Assembly: GCA_022706685.1 (NCBI GenBank)
Contig: JAKJCA010000026.1
Coordinates: 1 to 36,983, forward strand
Source: Bacillota bacterium
GTDB taxonomy: Bacteria; Bacillota; Clostridia; Oscillospirales; Acutalibacteraceae
Length of the DNA stretch: 36,983 nucleotides
Reading direction: 5' to 3'
The translations under genes and the position numbers were made by a program. Positions within the stretch are counted from its first letter, which is position 1, and each line of letters begins with the position of its first letter. Shown piece after piece: positions 8,483-16,746 of the stretch. The notes beneath the pieces were generated by a model. The model had not been told where the DNA came from, did no database searches, and worked only from the letters and a program-made list of their open reading frames with translations.

Positions 8483-8640
8483 CAAACAAGCAGGGCGGCG
8501 CGCGCGCCGTTCTCACCTTCGGGGTTTCGTCTGCCGAACGGTCAATCAGTCATGGGGACGCTTGAGGTGTCCGCATTTCTTTGTTGAATTCGGGGGCGGT
8601 TGCATACGCTCCTGTTTTTTTTGCGCACAGGGACCCGAAT
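8483..8640 (+). promoter_or_regulatory. Structured infC leader, candidate L20-type autoregulatory leader
   Basis: About 175 bases separate the expected transcript start from the infC start. Visible pairings: a 14-base palindrome CGGCGCGCGCGCCG (8496-8509), a competing CCGTTC (8507-8512)/GAACGG (8536-8541) pairing, a GGACGC/GTGTCC hairpin (about 8556-8572), and ATTCGGG (8588-8594)/CCCGAAT (8634-8640) enclosing CCTGT/ACAGG just before the ribosome binding site. Known Firmicutes infC operons carry an L20-binding leader here. The assignment is by position and structure only; I see no clear leader terminator. Confidence 0.5.
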
Positions 8641-8659
8641 ATTGAGGAGGTGCTTTCCT

Positions 8660-9181
8660 ATCAGCACAAAAGAGGTTCAGATCAACGAGGCGATCCGGGA
8701 CAAAGAGCTCAGAATTATCTCCGAAAGCGGCGAACAGTTGGGCTTCATGTCGGCCGCCGAAGCGCTCGCGCTCGCGGAGAGCAAGAATCTCGACCTGGTT
8801 AAAATCGCGCCGCAGGCCAATCCGCCTGTCTGCAAAATCATGGATTACGGCAAGTACCTTTTCGAACAGGCCAAACGCGAAAAGGAAGCCCGTAAAAACC
8901 AGAAAATCGTCGAGTTGAAGGAAATCCGTCTGTCGGTCAAAATCGATACGCACGATTTCGACACCAAGGTGGACCACGCGAGGAAGTTTTTGGCATCCGG
9001 CAACAAGGTGAAGGTTTCCATCCGTTTCAGGGGCCGCGAAATGGCCCACCCGAACCTGGCGCTTGACAACATGAAACGGTTCGCGCTCGCCTGCGAGGAC
9101 CTCGCCAATGTCGAAAAACCCGCAAAGGTGGACGGCCGGCAAATGCTGATGTTCCTGGCCCCGAAAGCCGCGAAGCCATAA
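8660..9181 (+). CDS. infC: Translation initiation factor IF-3 (ATC start)
   Basis: Binds the 30S subunit, keeps it from joining 50S early, and checks the start codon and initiator tRNA. I place the start at ATC (8660): AGGAGG (8645-8650) is nine bases upstream, and the protein then begins (M)STKEVQINEAIRDKE as in other IF-3 proteins. The only conventional start is a TTG at 8600 with no ribosome binding site, inside the leader hairpin. Rare start codons (usually AUU) are the known basis of IF-3 autoregulation, since IF-3 rejects them. The 173-residue product shows the N-domain, NLDLVKIAPQANPPVCKIMDYGKY, the charged linker (EKEARKNQK) and the C-domain (VKVSIRFRGREM). First gene of infC-rpmI-rplT. 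Confidence 0.95.
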   Translation: MSTKEVQINEAIRDKELRIISESGEQLGFMSAAEALALAESKNLDLVKIAPQANPPVCKIMDYGKYLFEQAKREKEARKNQKIVELKEIRLSVKIDTHDFDTKVDHARKFLASGNKVKVSIRFRGREMAHPNLALDNMKRFALACEDLANVEKPAKVDGRQMLMFLAPKAAKP

Positions 9182-9367
9182 TCTGTTCCGTTTGAATCCC
9201 TCAAACAAGGTTCGCTGCCGCGGCAACAGCCGCAGGCACACAGTTTCAACAACATTTCCGGAAGCATTGGCTGCCCCGCCGTCAGACGGCGGCGGATTGG
9301 AAAGATTGCTTTTATCGCTCTTTTCAATGGAAATCAGTATAAAATAAATCTTCAGGAGGAACCCGAA
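9182..9367 (+). other. infC-rpmI intercistronic region with hairpin
   Basis: This 186-base gap has no gene. It holds one clear palindrome, CCGCCGTCAGACGGCGG (about 9280-9296), with no T-run after it, so it is more likely a processing or stability element than a terminator. The region ends in AGGAGGA ahead of rpmI. Confidence 0.4.
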
Positions 9368-9565
9368 ATGCCCAAAATCAAGACACACAGCGGAGCGAAA
9401 AAGCGCTTCAAAATCTCAAAAACCGGCAAACCGATCCGTTCCCACGCGTACAAATCGCATATCCTCAATAAAAAAACCACCAAACGCAAGAGAAACCTCA
9501 GAAAGACCCGCGTAGCCGACAAGACCAACGAGAGGCAGATCAAACGCCTTGTCCCCTATAAATAA
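9368..9565 (+). CDS. rpmI: Ribosomal protein bL35
   Basis: Small, very basic 65-residue protein of the large ribosomal subunit. The sequence starts [15 protein letters not shown] and continues with a Lys/Arg-rich stretch ([14 protein letters not shown]), as in the bL35 family, and the length is normal. A strong AGGAGGA lies eight bases before the ATG. It sits in the canonical place between infC and rplT and is probably transcribed from the infC promoter and co-regulated with rplT. Confidence 0.97.
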   Translation: MPKIKTHSGAKKRFKISKTGKPIRSHAYKSHILNKKTTKRKRNLRKTRVADKTNERQIKRLVPYK

Positions 9566-9669
9566 GCAGCACTGACGGCCGTCACGGCGCGGCGCGCGGC
9601 AGGCCTGCGCGGGCAGATTTTCCGCGCACAAGACGGTATCGAATACAAATAAAACGGAGGTAGTTTACA

Positions 9670-10026
9670 ATGGCACGTATCAAGGGTGCGATGATGACCC
9701 GCAAAAGAAGGAATAAAGTTCTCAAGCTCGCCAAGGGCTACTACGGTTCGAAAAGCAAGCTTTTCAAAACCGCGAAGCAGGCGGTTATGAAGTCCGGCCA
9801 GTACGCCTATATCGGCCGCAAACAGCGCAAACGCGATTTCAGGCGGCTTTGGATCACGCGCATCTCCGCGGCGGCAAAAATGAACGGCATCAACTACTCC
9901 ACCTTCATCAACGGCCTGAAAAAGGCCGACATCAACCTTAACCGCAAGATGCTTTCCGAGATCGCCATCGCCGACCCGCAGGGTTTCGCCGAACTGGTCG
10001 ACAAAGCGAAAGCCGCTATCGGCTGA
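9670..10026 (+). CDS. rplT: Ribosomal protein bL20
   Basis: Binds 23S rRNA early in 50S assembly; in many bacteria it also represses its own operon by binding the leader. The 118-residue product begins [24 protein letters not shown] and has the long basic N-terminal helix followed by the conserved C-terminal half ([30 protein letters not shown]). GGAGG precedes the ATG. Last gene of the operon, with a terminator about 30 bases beyond the stop. Confidence 0.97.
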   Translation: MARIKGAMMTRKRRNKVLKLAKGYYGSKSKLFKTAKQAVMKSGQYAYIGRKQRKRDFRRLWITRISAAAKMNGINYSTFINGLKKADINLNRKMLSEIAIADPQGFAELVDKAKAAIG

Positions 10027-10054
10027 GTGCCGCCGACAAAGCAAGCGTTTGAAG

Positions 10055-10087
10055 CCCCCGGCCTCCTGCACGGAGACGGGGGTTTTT
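10055..10087 (+). terminator. Terminator of infC-rpmI-rplT
   Basis: CCCCCG-GC-CTCC pairs with GGAG-A-CGGGGG (10055-10082), followed by TTTTT (10083-10087). Confidence 0.85.
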
Positions 10088-10153
10088 CCTTTTGCGGCGC
10101 CGGACACAGTGTTTCGATATAACGATGGTAATAATAATGTAATATAAAATACC

Positions 10154-10182
10154 TTGTAAAAGCCGCAGGCGTGCTTTATACT
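10154..10182 (+). promoter_or_regulatory. Promoter before the RNA methyltransferase / dprA / topA gene run
   Basis: TTGTAA (10154-10159), 17 bases, TATACT (10177-10182). The short leader carries a perfect seven-base hairpin CCCCGCG/CGCGGGG (10206-10222) close to the expected transcript 5' end, then GGGAG at 10231. Confidence 0.7.
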
Positions 10183-10243
10183 AAACCGAACATTCCAAAG
10201 AAAACCCCCGCGTCCCGCGGGGCGGAAGGCGGGAGATGGACCT

Positions 10244-11029
10244 ACGCAGCGCATCACAAGCCGCACAAATGAAAAAATCAAACTGACGGTCAAACTGGGG
10301 AAAAGCGCCCCGGCGCGCGCGGACGAGGGGCTTTTCGTAATCGAAGGCGCCCGCCTGTGCGGCGAAGCGGCCGCTAACGGCGTGGAAATTGTGTACGCCT
10401 TCGTGACGGTGAAAGCCGAAGGGAAGTATTCCGAAGAGGTCCGGGCGGTAACGGCTTCGGCGCACGAGTGCTTCGAGGTGTCGGCCGGGGCGGCGGACAC
10501 GGTGGCCGGCACGGCAGGCCCGCAGGGTATCGTCTGCGTCTGCCGCATGCCCGAGCCCGCCGGGAGCGCGCATTTGATCGCTCCGGGCCGGCGCTGCGTG
10601 GCGCTCGACCAAGTGCAGGACCCCGCGAACCTCGGCGCCGTGATCCGTACGGCCGAGGCGCTGGGGATCGACGCCGTTATTGTCGGCGGCGGCTGCGACG
10701 TGTATAACCCGAAAACCCTCCGCAGCGCGATGGGTTCCGTTTTTAGAATGCATATCCTGCAAACCGGCGACCTCGCCGCGCTGCTTGAGCAGGCCGCTTC
10801 GGCGGGCCTCGGCACCGTCGCGCTGGTAACGGACCCCTCGGCGGACGATATCCGTTCGGTCGATACCGGCGCGGGTTTCGTCTGCGTTGTCGGCAACGAG
10901 GGAGCCGGCGTCGGCGCACGGACGCTTCAAGCCTGCAGGGTTAAAGCGACCATCCCGATGCGCGGCAAAACGGAATCGCTCAACGCGGCGGCAGCCGCGG
11001 CCATCGCGATGTGGGAATTATCGAAATAA
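10244..11029 (+). CDS. TrmH/SpoU-family RNA 2'-O-methyltransferase, non-canonical start
   Basis: Methylates ribose 2'-OH in rRNA or tRNA with S-adenosylmethionine. All three SPOUT-knot motifs are present: LDQVQDPANLGAVIRTAEA, VVGNEGAGV and IPMRGKTESLNAAAAAAI. The family N-terminus is also coded in frame, reading ITSRTNEKIKLTVKL then EGLFVIEGARLC, but no ATG, GTG or TTG precedes it; the first GTG (10382) would delete it. GGGAG (10231-10235) lies eight bases before an ACG (10244) giving T/M-Q-R-I-T-S-R, so I place the start there. An ATG at 10236 is in another frame and stops after 16 codons; a one-base error near 10245 would join it. Target site (RlmB- or TrmH-like) unknown. dprA follows 16 bases later. 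Confidence 0.85.
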   Translation, partial: TQRITSRTNEKIKLTVKLGKSAPARADEGLFVIEGARLCGEAAANGVEIVYAFVTVKAEGKYSEEVRAVTASAHECFEVSAGAADTVAGTAGPQGIVCVCRMPEPAGSAHLIAPGRRCVALDQVQDPANLGAVIRTAEALGIDAVIVGGGCDVYNPKTLRSAMGSVFRMHILQTGDLAALLEQAASAGLGTVALVTDPSADDIRSVDTGAGFVCVVGNEGAGVGARTLQACRVKATIPMRGKTESLNAAAAAAIAMWELSK

Positions 11030-11045
11030 TGTCGGAGGGCGCCTG

Positions 11046-12245
11046 ATGGGCAGAGGCATCTACTGGATATGGCTGCAAAACGCTCTCGGCGTCCGCGCGA
11101 GGGCGGCGGAAATCATCAGCGCCTTTCCCTCGCCGGAAGAGATGTACCATGCCGGCCCGGCCGCGTGGCGGATGGCCGGCGTTTTCACGCCCGCGCAGGC
11201 CGCCCGCCTTGAAAATACTTCGCTCGGCGAGGCCGAACGCATCGCCGCCCTGTGCGAGAAAAACGCCTGGAGCGTTATAACCCCCGATTCGCCCGATTAC
11301 CCCGAACTCCTGCTGCAGACCGACGACTTCCCGCTGGCGCTGTATTGCTGGGGGGATTTGGGCCGGCTGAAAGGCAAACTTCATATCGCCGTGGTCGGCA
11401 CAAGGAACCCCTCGGTGCACAGCGTAGACATCGCGGGCCGGCTCAGCCTCAGCCTTGCATCCTCCGGAGCGGCGATTGTCAGCGGAGGGGCGTTGGGCAT
11501 CGACTCCGCGGCACACGCCGGCGCGCTTTACGGCAAAGGCGCGACCACCGCGGTGCTCGGCTGCGGGCTGGCCTGCCGGTACCTGATGAACAACTATCCT
11601 CTGCGGCGCGATATCGCCGAAAGCGGCGCGGTCATCACCGAATTCCCGCCGGAAACGCCCGTCTGCGCGCGAAACTTTCCGATCAGGAACCGCATCATTT
11701 CCGGCATGTGCTGCGCGACGGTGGTTATTGAAGCCGGCGAAAGAAGCGGTTCGCTGATTACAGCCAATCTCGCCCTCGAGCAGGGCCGCGATGTCTTCGC
11801 GGTACCGGGCGACGTGATCAACTCCTCTTTTTCCGGCGCGAATAAGCTCATCCGGGAGGGCGCGAAGCCTGTTTTTTCGGCCGCCGACATTTTGGAGGAA
11901 TATATATACCGCTTCCCCGGCCAGCTGCGCGAGCCGTTTGACACGCGCCCGCTGGGCAGCGTGCCGCCGGTCTTCGACACCATGAAGGGAACCGTCAAAG
12001 CGGCTCCCCCGCCCGCGCGGCCGCCGCGCAAAAACGCCGAAGCGCCGGTCAAAAAGCCGCTGCCCGAAGGCGCGGGCAGCATCGAGGCCGCCGTTTACGC
12101 CGTGCTCGGTACGGAACCGACCCATATCGACGACATCGTGCGCGCGACGGGCTTAAGCGTTTCGCAGGTGGGCATCGCGCTGACGCAGCTGGAATTATAC
12201 GGCGTCGCTCAATTGACCTGCGGGAAGAGATATGTTATAACGTAA
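11046..12245 (+). CDS. dprA: DNA-processing protein DprA (Smf)
   Basis: Binds incoming single-stranded DNA during transformation and loads RecA. The start is the ATG at 11046, with GGAGGG (11034-11039) six bases upstream; the longer open frame back to 10887 lies inside the methyltransferase gene and is not conserved. The 399-residue product has an N-terminal helical region, then the Rossmann core: VVGTRNPS, IVSGGALGIDSAAHAGAL, TTAVLGCG, ITEFPPETP, NFPIRNRIISGM, VVIEAGERSGSLITA and VFAVPGD. A Pro/Ala-rich linker leads to a C-terminal winged-helix domain (HIDDIVRATGLSVSQVG). Next gene is topA, the standard Firmicutes order. No other competence gene lies in this window. Confidence 0.94.
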   Translation: MGRGIYWIWLQNALGVRARAAEIISAFPSPEEMYHAGPAAWRMAGVFTPAQAARLENTSLGEAERIAALCEKNAWSVITPDSPDYPELLLQTDDFPLALYCWGDLGRLKGKLHIAVVGTRNPSVHSVDIAGRLSLSLASSGAAIVSGGALGIDSAAHAGALYGKGATTAVLGCGLACRYLMNNYPLRRDIAESGAVITEFPPETPVCARNFPIRNRIISGMCCATVVIEAGERSGSLITANLALEQGRDVFAVPGDVINSSFSGANKLIREGAKPVFSAADILEEYIYRFPGQLREPFDTRPLGSVPPVFDTMKGTVKAAPPPARPPRKNAEAPVKKPLPEGAGSIEAAVYAVLGTEPTHIDDIVRATGLSVSQVGIALTQLELYGVAQLTCGKRYVIT

Positions 12246-12283
12246 AAGAAAATCCTTGAATATATAATGTATAGGAGAACGTT

Positions 12284-14416
12284 ATGTCGAAATTAGTGAT
12301 TGTCGAGTCGCCCGCAAAGGCGAAAACCATCAAGAAATACCTGGGCGCGGGCTATGAAATCGCGGCCTCGATGGGCCATGTGCGCGACCTGCCTTCCGCC
12401 AAACTGAGCATCGACATCAAAAACGATTTCGCGCCGAAATACTCGGTCATCAAAGGCAAGGAAAAACTGGTCAAAGACCTGCAGAAAAAATGCTCGGAGA
12501 GCGACGACGTCCTGCTCGCCACCGACCCCGACCGCGAAGGCGAGGCCATCTCCTGGCACCTGGCGACGCTCCTGGGCCTCGACATGAACAAGCCCAACCG
12601 CGTCGCTTTCAACGAAATCACGAAGTCCGGCATCGAAAAAGGGATGAAAGACCCGCACAAGGTGGATATGGACCTGGTCAACGCCCAGCAGGCCAGGCGG
12701 ATCCTCGACCGTCTGGTCGGCTATACGCTCAGCCCCTTCCTTTCGCAGAAAATCCGCAAAGGCCTTTCCGCCGGCAGGGTGCAGAGCGTCGCCGTCAGGC
12801 TCATCGTCGACCGTGACGCCGAAATCAGCGCCTTCGTGCCCGAGGAATACTGGACCATCGACGCGGACGTGCTGTCTCCCGAAAAGAAACCGTTCACCGT
12901 CACCTTTACCGGCGACGAAAAAGGCAAGGTGAAACTGACCAGCCGCGAACAGACCGACGGCTATCTCGCGCGGCTCCAAGACGCCTCCTACCGTGTCGAT
13001 TCGGTCAAAAAAGGCACCAGAACCAAAAGCCCGGCGCCGCCTTTCATCACCTCGACGCTGCAGCAGGAGGCCTCCAGGCGACTCGGTTTTCAGGCGCAGC
13101 GCACGATGAAAGCCGCGCAGGAACTTTATGAAGGCGTCGAAATCGAAGGCATCGGCACCACCGGTTTGATTACCTATATGAGAACAGACGCCCTGCGCAT
13201 CTCCGAGGAAGCCAGGGCACAGGGCAACGATTATATCCTGACGGAATACGGGAAAAAATACCTGCCCGAAAAGCCGCGGTATTTCAAATCCAGAAACGAC
13301 TCCCAGGGCGGGCATGAAGCCATCCGCCCGGCGATACCGGCGCTGACGCCCGCCAAGGTAAAGGGGTCCCTGACCGCCGACCAGTACAAGCTCTATACGC
13401 TGATCTGGAAACGCTTCATCGCCAGCCTCATGGCCAACTGCATCCAGGACACCGTCAAGGTGGAGGTGCACGCCGCCAACGCCGCCGACTTTGCGGCCGG
13501 CCGCCGCTGTGTTTTCAGCGCGGCGGGCTACGGCATTCAGTTCGACGGCTTCACCAAACTGTACGAGGAACTCGGCGACGACGAGGCGGAGGACGAGAAA
13601 ATGCTGCCGGAGCTTCAAAGCGGCGACGCATTGCAGCTTGAGAAACTCAGCGAAGCCCAGCATTTTACCGCGCCTCCCCCGCATTTCACGGAGGCGTCGC
13701 TGATCAAAGCGCTTGAGGAGAACGGCATCGGCAGGCCCAGCACCTACGCCTCGATCATCATGACGATTGTCAAGCGCCAGTATGTCAAAAGGAGCGGGAA
13801 ACTGCTGCTGGCCACCGAACTCGGCGCGGCGGCGACGGATCTGATGAAGAACCGTTTCCCCAACATCGTCAACACGAAATACACCGCCGACATGGAAAGC
13901 CACCTGGACGAAGTCGGCAGCGGGAAGGCCGATTACGTCGGCGTCATCCGTGTTTTTTACGGGGAACTGGACGCGGCGCTCAGCAAGGCGAAGTCGGAAA
14001 TGAAAGGCGAAAAAATACGCCTCGAGGAGGATATGACCGACATTCCCTGCGAAAAATGCGGCAGGATGATGGTCATTAAAACCGGCCGTTACGGCAGGTT
14101 CCTCGCCTGCCCCGGCTATCCGGAATGCAGAAACGCGAAACCCCTCGTCGTCGCCACACAGGCGGCCTGCCCCCTTTGCGGCGGCGCGATTATCGAGCGC
14201 AAATCCAAGAAGGGGCACGTATTCTTCGGCTGCGACAAATGGCCGGAATGCAAGTTCATCACTTGGGACAAGCCGACGGACGAGAAGTGCCCGCAGTGCG
14301 GCAAGTCGCTGTTCCTGAAATCCGGCCGGACAAAAATCTGCCATAACGAAGGCTGCGGTTTCGAGGAAAAACCCGCGCGGAAAAATAAAAAAGCGGACGC
14401 CGGTGCCGGACAATGA
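12284..14416 (+). CDS. topA: DNA topoisomerase I (type IA)
   Basis: Relaxes negative supercoils by cutting one strand through a 5'-phosphotyrosine. The 710-residue product shows the Toprim domain at the start (VIVESPAKAKTI with Glu8; DPDREGEAISWH with Asp81 and Asp83), LSAGRVQSVAVRLI, and the active-site region GLITYMRTD with Tyr298. Three C-terminal four-Cys zinc ribbons follow: CEKCG...CPGYPEC, CPLCG...CDKWPEC and CPQCG...CHNEGC. AGGAG lies upstream of the ATG. The stop overlaps the trmFO start (ATGA), indicating translational coupling. Confidence 0.96.
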   Translation: MSKLVIVESPAKAKTIKKYLGAGYEIAASMGHVRDLPSAKLSIDIKNDFAPKYSVIKGKEKLVKDLQKKCSESDDVLLATDPDREGEAISWHLATLLGLDMNKPNRVAFNEITKSGIEKGMKDPHKVDMDLVNAQQARRILDRLVGYTLSPFLSQKIRKGLSAGRVQSVAVRLIVDRDAEISAFVPEEYWTIDADVLSPEKKPFTVTFTGDEKGKVKLTSREQTDGYLARLQDASYRVDSVKKGTRTKSPAPPFITSTLQQEASRRLGFQAQRTMKAAQELYEGVEIEGIGTTGLITYMRTDALRISEEARAQGNDYILTEYGKKYLPEKPRYFKSRNDSQGGHEAIRPAIPALTPAKVKGSLTADQYKLYTLIWKRFIASLMANCIQDTVKVEVHAANAADFAAGRRCVFSAAGYGIQFDGFTKLYEELGDDEAEDEKMLPELQSGDALQLEKLSEAQHFTAPPPHFTEASLIKALEENGIGRPSTYASIIMTIVKRQYVKRSGKLLLATELGAAATDLMKNRFPNIVNTKYTADMESHLDEVGSGKADYVGVIRVFYGELDAALSKAKSEMKGEKIRLEEDMTDIPCEKCGRMMVIKTGRYGRFLACPGYPECRNAKPLVVATQAACPLCGGAIIERKSKKGHVFFGCDKWPECKFITWDKPTDEKCPQCGKSLFLKSGRTKICHNEGCGFEEKPARKNKKADAGAGQ

Positions 14417-15729
14417 ACCGCGCCACCGTCATCGGCGGCGGATTCGCGGGTGTCGAGGCCGCCTGGCGGCTTGCCCGCGAGGGCGTCCGCACGACGCTCA
14501 TTGAAATGAAGCCGCTGAAATATTCGCCGGCGCACACGATGCCCGGCCTGGCGGAGCCGGTTTGTTCCAACTCGCTGAAATCGCAAAGAACCGCCTCCGC
14601 TTCGGGGCTGCTCAAAGCGGAGATGCGTCTGGCAGGTTCGCTGTGCCTCGCCTGCGCGGACCTGGCGCGGATTCCGGCCGGAGGGGCCCTCGCCGTCGAC
14701 AGGGCGTTGTTTTCACGCCTGGTCACCGAGCGTATCGAAAACGAGCCGCTCATCGAACTGGTCCGTATGGAAGCCCTTGAAGTGCCGAAAAAAGGCGTAT
14801 GCGTCGTCGCCGCCGGCCCGCTGGCTTCCGACGCGCTCGCGCTGAGCATCCGCGCGCTGTGCGGCGGAGCGCTGAGTTTCTACGACGCGGCCGCGCCCAT
14901 CGTCACCGCGGAGAGCATCGACATGAGCCGCGCCTTCCCGCAGTCGCGCTACGGCCGCGGGGAAGAATCCGACTACATCAACTGCCCGCTTAACAGGGAG
15001 GAATACGAGCGTTTTCACGCCGCCCTCGCCGTAGCCGAGGTTGCCCCGCTCAGGGATTTCGACCGCCGGCCCTCTTATTACGAAGGCTGCATGCCCGTCG
15101 AAGTCCTGGCGAAAAGGGGATCCGACACCCTGCGTTTCGGGCCGATGAAACCCATCGGTCTGCGCGACCCGGCGACGGGCCATCGGCCCTGGGCGGTGCT
15201 TCAGTTGAGGAAAGAAAACCTCGAGGGCAGCCTCTACAATATGGTCGGTTTCCAGACAAACCTCGTTTTCAGTGAACAGAAAAGGGTTTTTTTCATGATT
15301 CCGGCGCTGAGCAACGCCGAGTTCGCACGCCTGGGCGTCATGCACCGCAACACCTTCATCGACTCCCCGCGCCTGCTGGACTCCGGCCTCTCGTTCAGAG
15401 CCAGAGAAGGGCTCTTCTTCGCCGGGCAGATCACCGGCGTCGAGGGATATATGGAGTCCGCCGCCAGCGGCATCGTCGCCGGCATCAACGCGGCAAGACT
15501 GCTGAGAGGGGAAACGCCGCTGGTTTTTCCTCCGGAAACGATGACAGGCGCGCTGTGCGCGTACATCAGCGACCCGAGCGTGAAAGACTTTCAGCCCATG
15601 GGCGCAAATTTCGGCATCCTGCCGCCGCCGGACCTTCCCGTGAAGGATAAGCAGTCCCGCTACGAGGCCTACGCGCGCAGAGGTATTGAAAAAATGAGGG
15701 AGGTTTTGCAGCTTGCGAATCATTGTTGA
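14413..15729 (+). CDS. trmFO: Methylenetetrahydrofolate-tRNA (uracil-54-C5) methyltransferase TrmFO
   Basis: Makes ribothymidine at position 54 of the tRNA T-loop using methylene-tetrahydrofolate and FADH2. The 438-residue product opens with the FAD-binding motif VIGGGFAGVEAAWRLA, followed by IEMKP and EPVCSNSLKSQ, where Cys51 corresponds to the catalytic Cys of the family. Further landmarks are NCPLNREEYERF, YYEGCMPVEVLAKRG, LRFGPMKPIGL and GQITGVEGYMESAASG. It overlaps topA by four bases, and its own end overlaps the plsX start by 17 bases, so the three genes are tightly coupled. Confidence 0.96.
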   Translation: MNRATVIGGGFAGVEAAWRLAREGVRTTLIEMKPLKYSPAHTMPGLAEPVCSNSLKSQRTASASGLLKAEMRLAGSLCLACADLARIPAGGALAVDRALFSRLVTERIENEPLIELVRMEALEVPKKGVCVVAAGPLASDALALSIRALCGGALSFYDAAAPIVTAESIDMSRAFPQSRYGRGEESDYINCPLNREEYERFHAALAVAEVAPLRDFDRRPSYYEGCMPVEVLAKRGSDTLRFGPMKPIGLRDPATGHRPWAVLQLRKENLEGSLYNMVGFQTNLVFSEQKRVFFMIPALSNAEFARLGVMHRNTFIDSPRLLDSGLSFRAREGLFFAGQITGVEGYMESAASGIVAGINAARLLRGETPLVFPPETMTGALCAYISDPSVKDFQPMGANFGILPPPDLPVKDKQSRYEAYARRGIEKMREVLQLANHC

Positions 15730-16735
15730 CGCCTTCGGCGGGGACAACGCGCCGCTCGAAATCCTAAAAGGCTGCGCGCTCGCCGTCCGGGAAGAAGGCC
15801 TGTCGGTCCTTCTGGCCGGGGAAACGGAAGAAATCAAACAGTGCGCCGCACAAAACGGCATCAGTCTGGCCGGTATCGAGATTCTCCACGCGCCGGACAA
15901 ACTGCTGATGACGGACCACGCGGGCGACATCCTGAAGGCGAAATCGGAATCCTCCATGGCGGTCGGGCTCAAGGCGCTTGCCGCGGGCGAAGGCGACGCC
16001 TTTGTCAGCGCGGGTTCCACGGGCGCGCTGGTTATGGGTTCGACTTTTCTGGTCAAGCGCATCCAGGGCATCCGGCGCGCGGCGATCGCCTCCGTGCTGC
16101 CGACCAACGCGGGGCCGCTGCTCCTGCTCGACTGCGGCGCCAACGCCGACTGTACCCCGGAGTTCCTGCTGCAATTCGCTTTTATGGGCGGTATTTATGC
16201 CCAGAAAGTGCTTCGAATCGCCCGGCCGCGCGTGTCGCTGGTCAATATCGGCACCGAGGAGACCAAGGGCGGCAAACTGCAGACCGCTGCCTACGCGCTG
16301 ATGCGGCAGGAGGAACATTTTTTTGCCGGCAACATCGAAGCGAGGGAAATCCCCTTCGGGGGCTGCGACGTCGCCGTCGCGGACGGTTTCACCGGCAACG
16401 TCATCCTCAAAATGTATGAAGGCGTCGCATCGGCGCTGATGGCGAACATCAAGGCGATTTATAAGAAAAATATTTTCACAACCCTGTCGGCGCTTGCGGT
16501 CAAAGGCGGCCTGACCGATTTAAAAAAGAGGATGGACTACACCGAATTCGGCGGAGCCCCGCTGCTGGGGACGGCGGCGCCGGTCATCAAGGCACACGGC
16601 GCGTCGGACGCGAAAGCCGTCAAAAACGCCCTCAGGCAGGCGAGGGATTTCGCGGCCTGCGGCGCGACGCAGGAAATCGCCGCGCGCGCCGCCCGAAGCG
16701 GCGGCGCCGCGCCGGATAAACAAGACGAAGTATAA
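15713..16735 (+). CDS. plsX: Phosphate acyltransferase PlsX
   Basis: Converts acyl-ACP to acyl-phosphate, the first step of phospholipid synthesis with PlsY. The 340-residue product begins MRIIVDAFGGDNAPLEILKG and contains SAGSTGALVMG, LLDCGANADCTPEFLLQFA, SLVNIGTEETKGG, VADGFTGNVILKMYEG and YTEFGGAPLLG, all typical of PlsX. The start is TTG, with GGGAGG nine bases upstream, inside the end of trmFO. In many Firmicutes acpP (acyl carrier protein) sits between plsX and rnc; here rnc follows after 11 bases, so acpP must be elsewhere. Confidence 0.95.
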   Translation: MRIIVDAFGGDNAPLEILKGCALAVREEGLSVLLAGETEEIKQCAAQNGISLAGIEILHAPDKLLMTDHAGDILKAKSESSMAVGLKALAAGEGDAFVSAGSTGALVMGSTFLVKRIQGIRRAAIASVLPTNAGPLLLLDCGANADCTPEFLLQFAFMGGIYAQKVLRIARPRVSLVNIGTEETKGGKLQTAAYALMRQEEHFFAGNIEAREIPFGGCDVAVADGFTGNVILKMYEGVASALMANIKAIYKKNIFTTLSALAVKGGLTDLKKRMDYTEFGGAPLLGTAAPVIKAHGASDAKAVKNALRQARDFAACGATQEIAARAARSGGAAPDKQDEV

Positions 16736-16746
16736 CGGAGGAACGC

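Noticed and set aside
9280..9296. CCGCCGTCAGACGGCGG as a terminator between infC and rpmI
   Set aside because: No T-run follows, and stopping here would cut off two ribosomal-protein genes.
12246..12283. Separate promoter for topA in the AT-rich gap after dprA
   Set aside because: A TATAAT-like string is present at about 12262, but no acceptable -35 lies 16-18 bases upstream; read-through from the dprA transcript is simpler.
12293..14413. A 706-codon minus-strand frame across topA
   Set aside because: It exactly mirrors topA codon phase, has no recognisable domain and no start signals.
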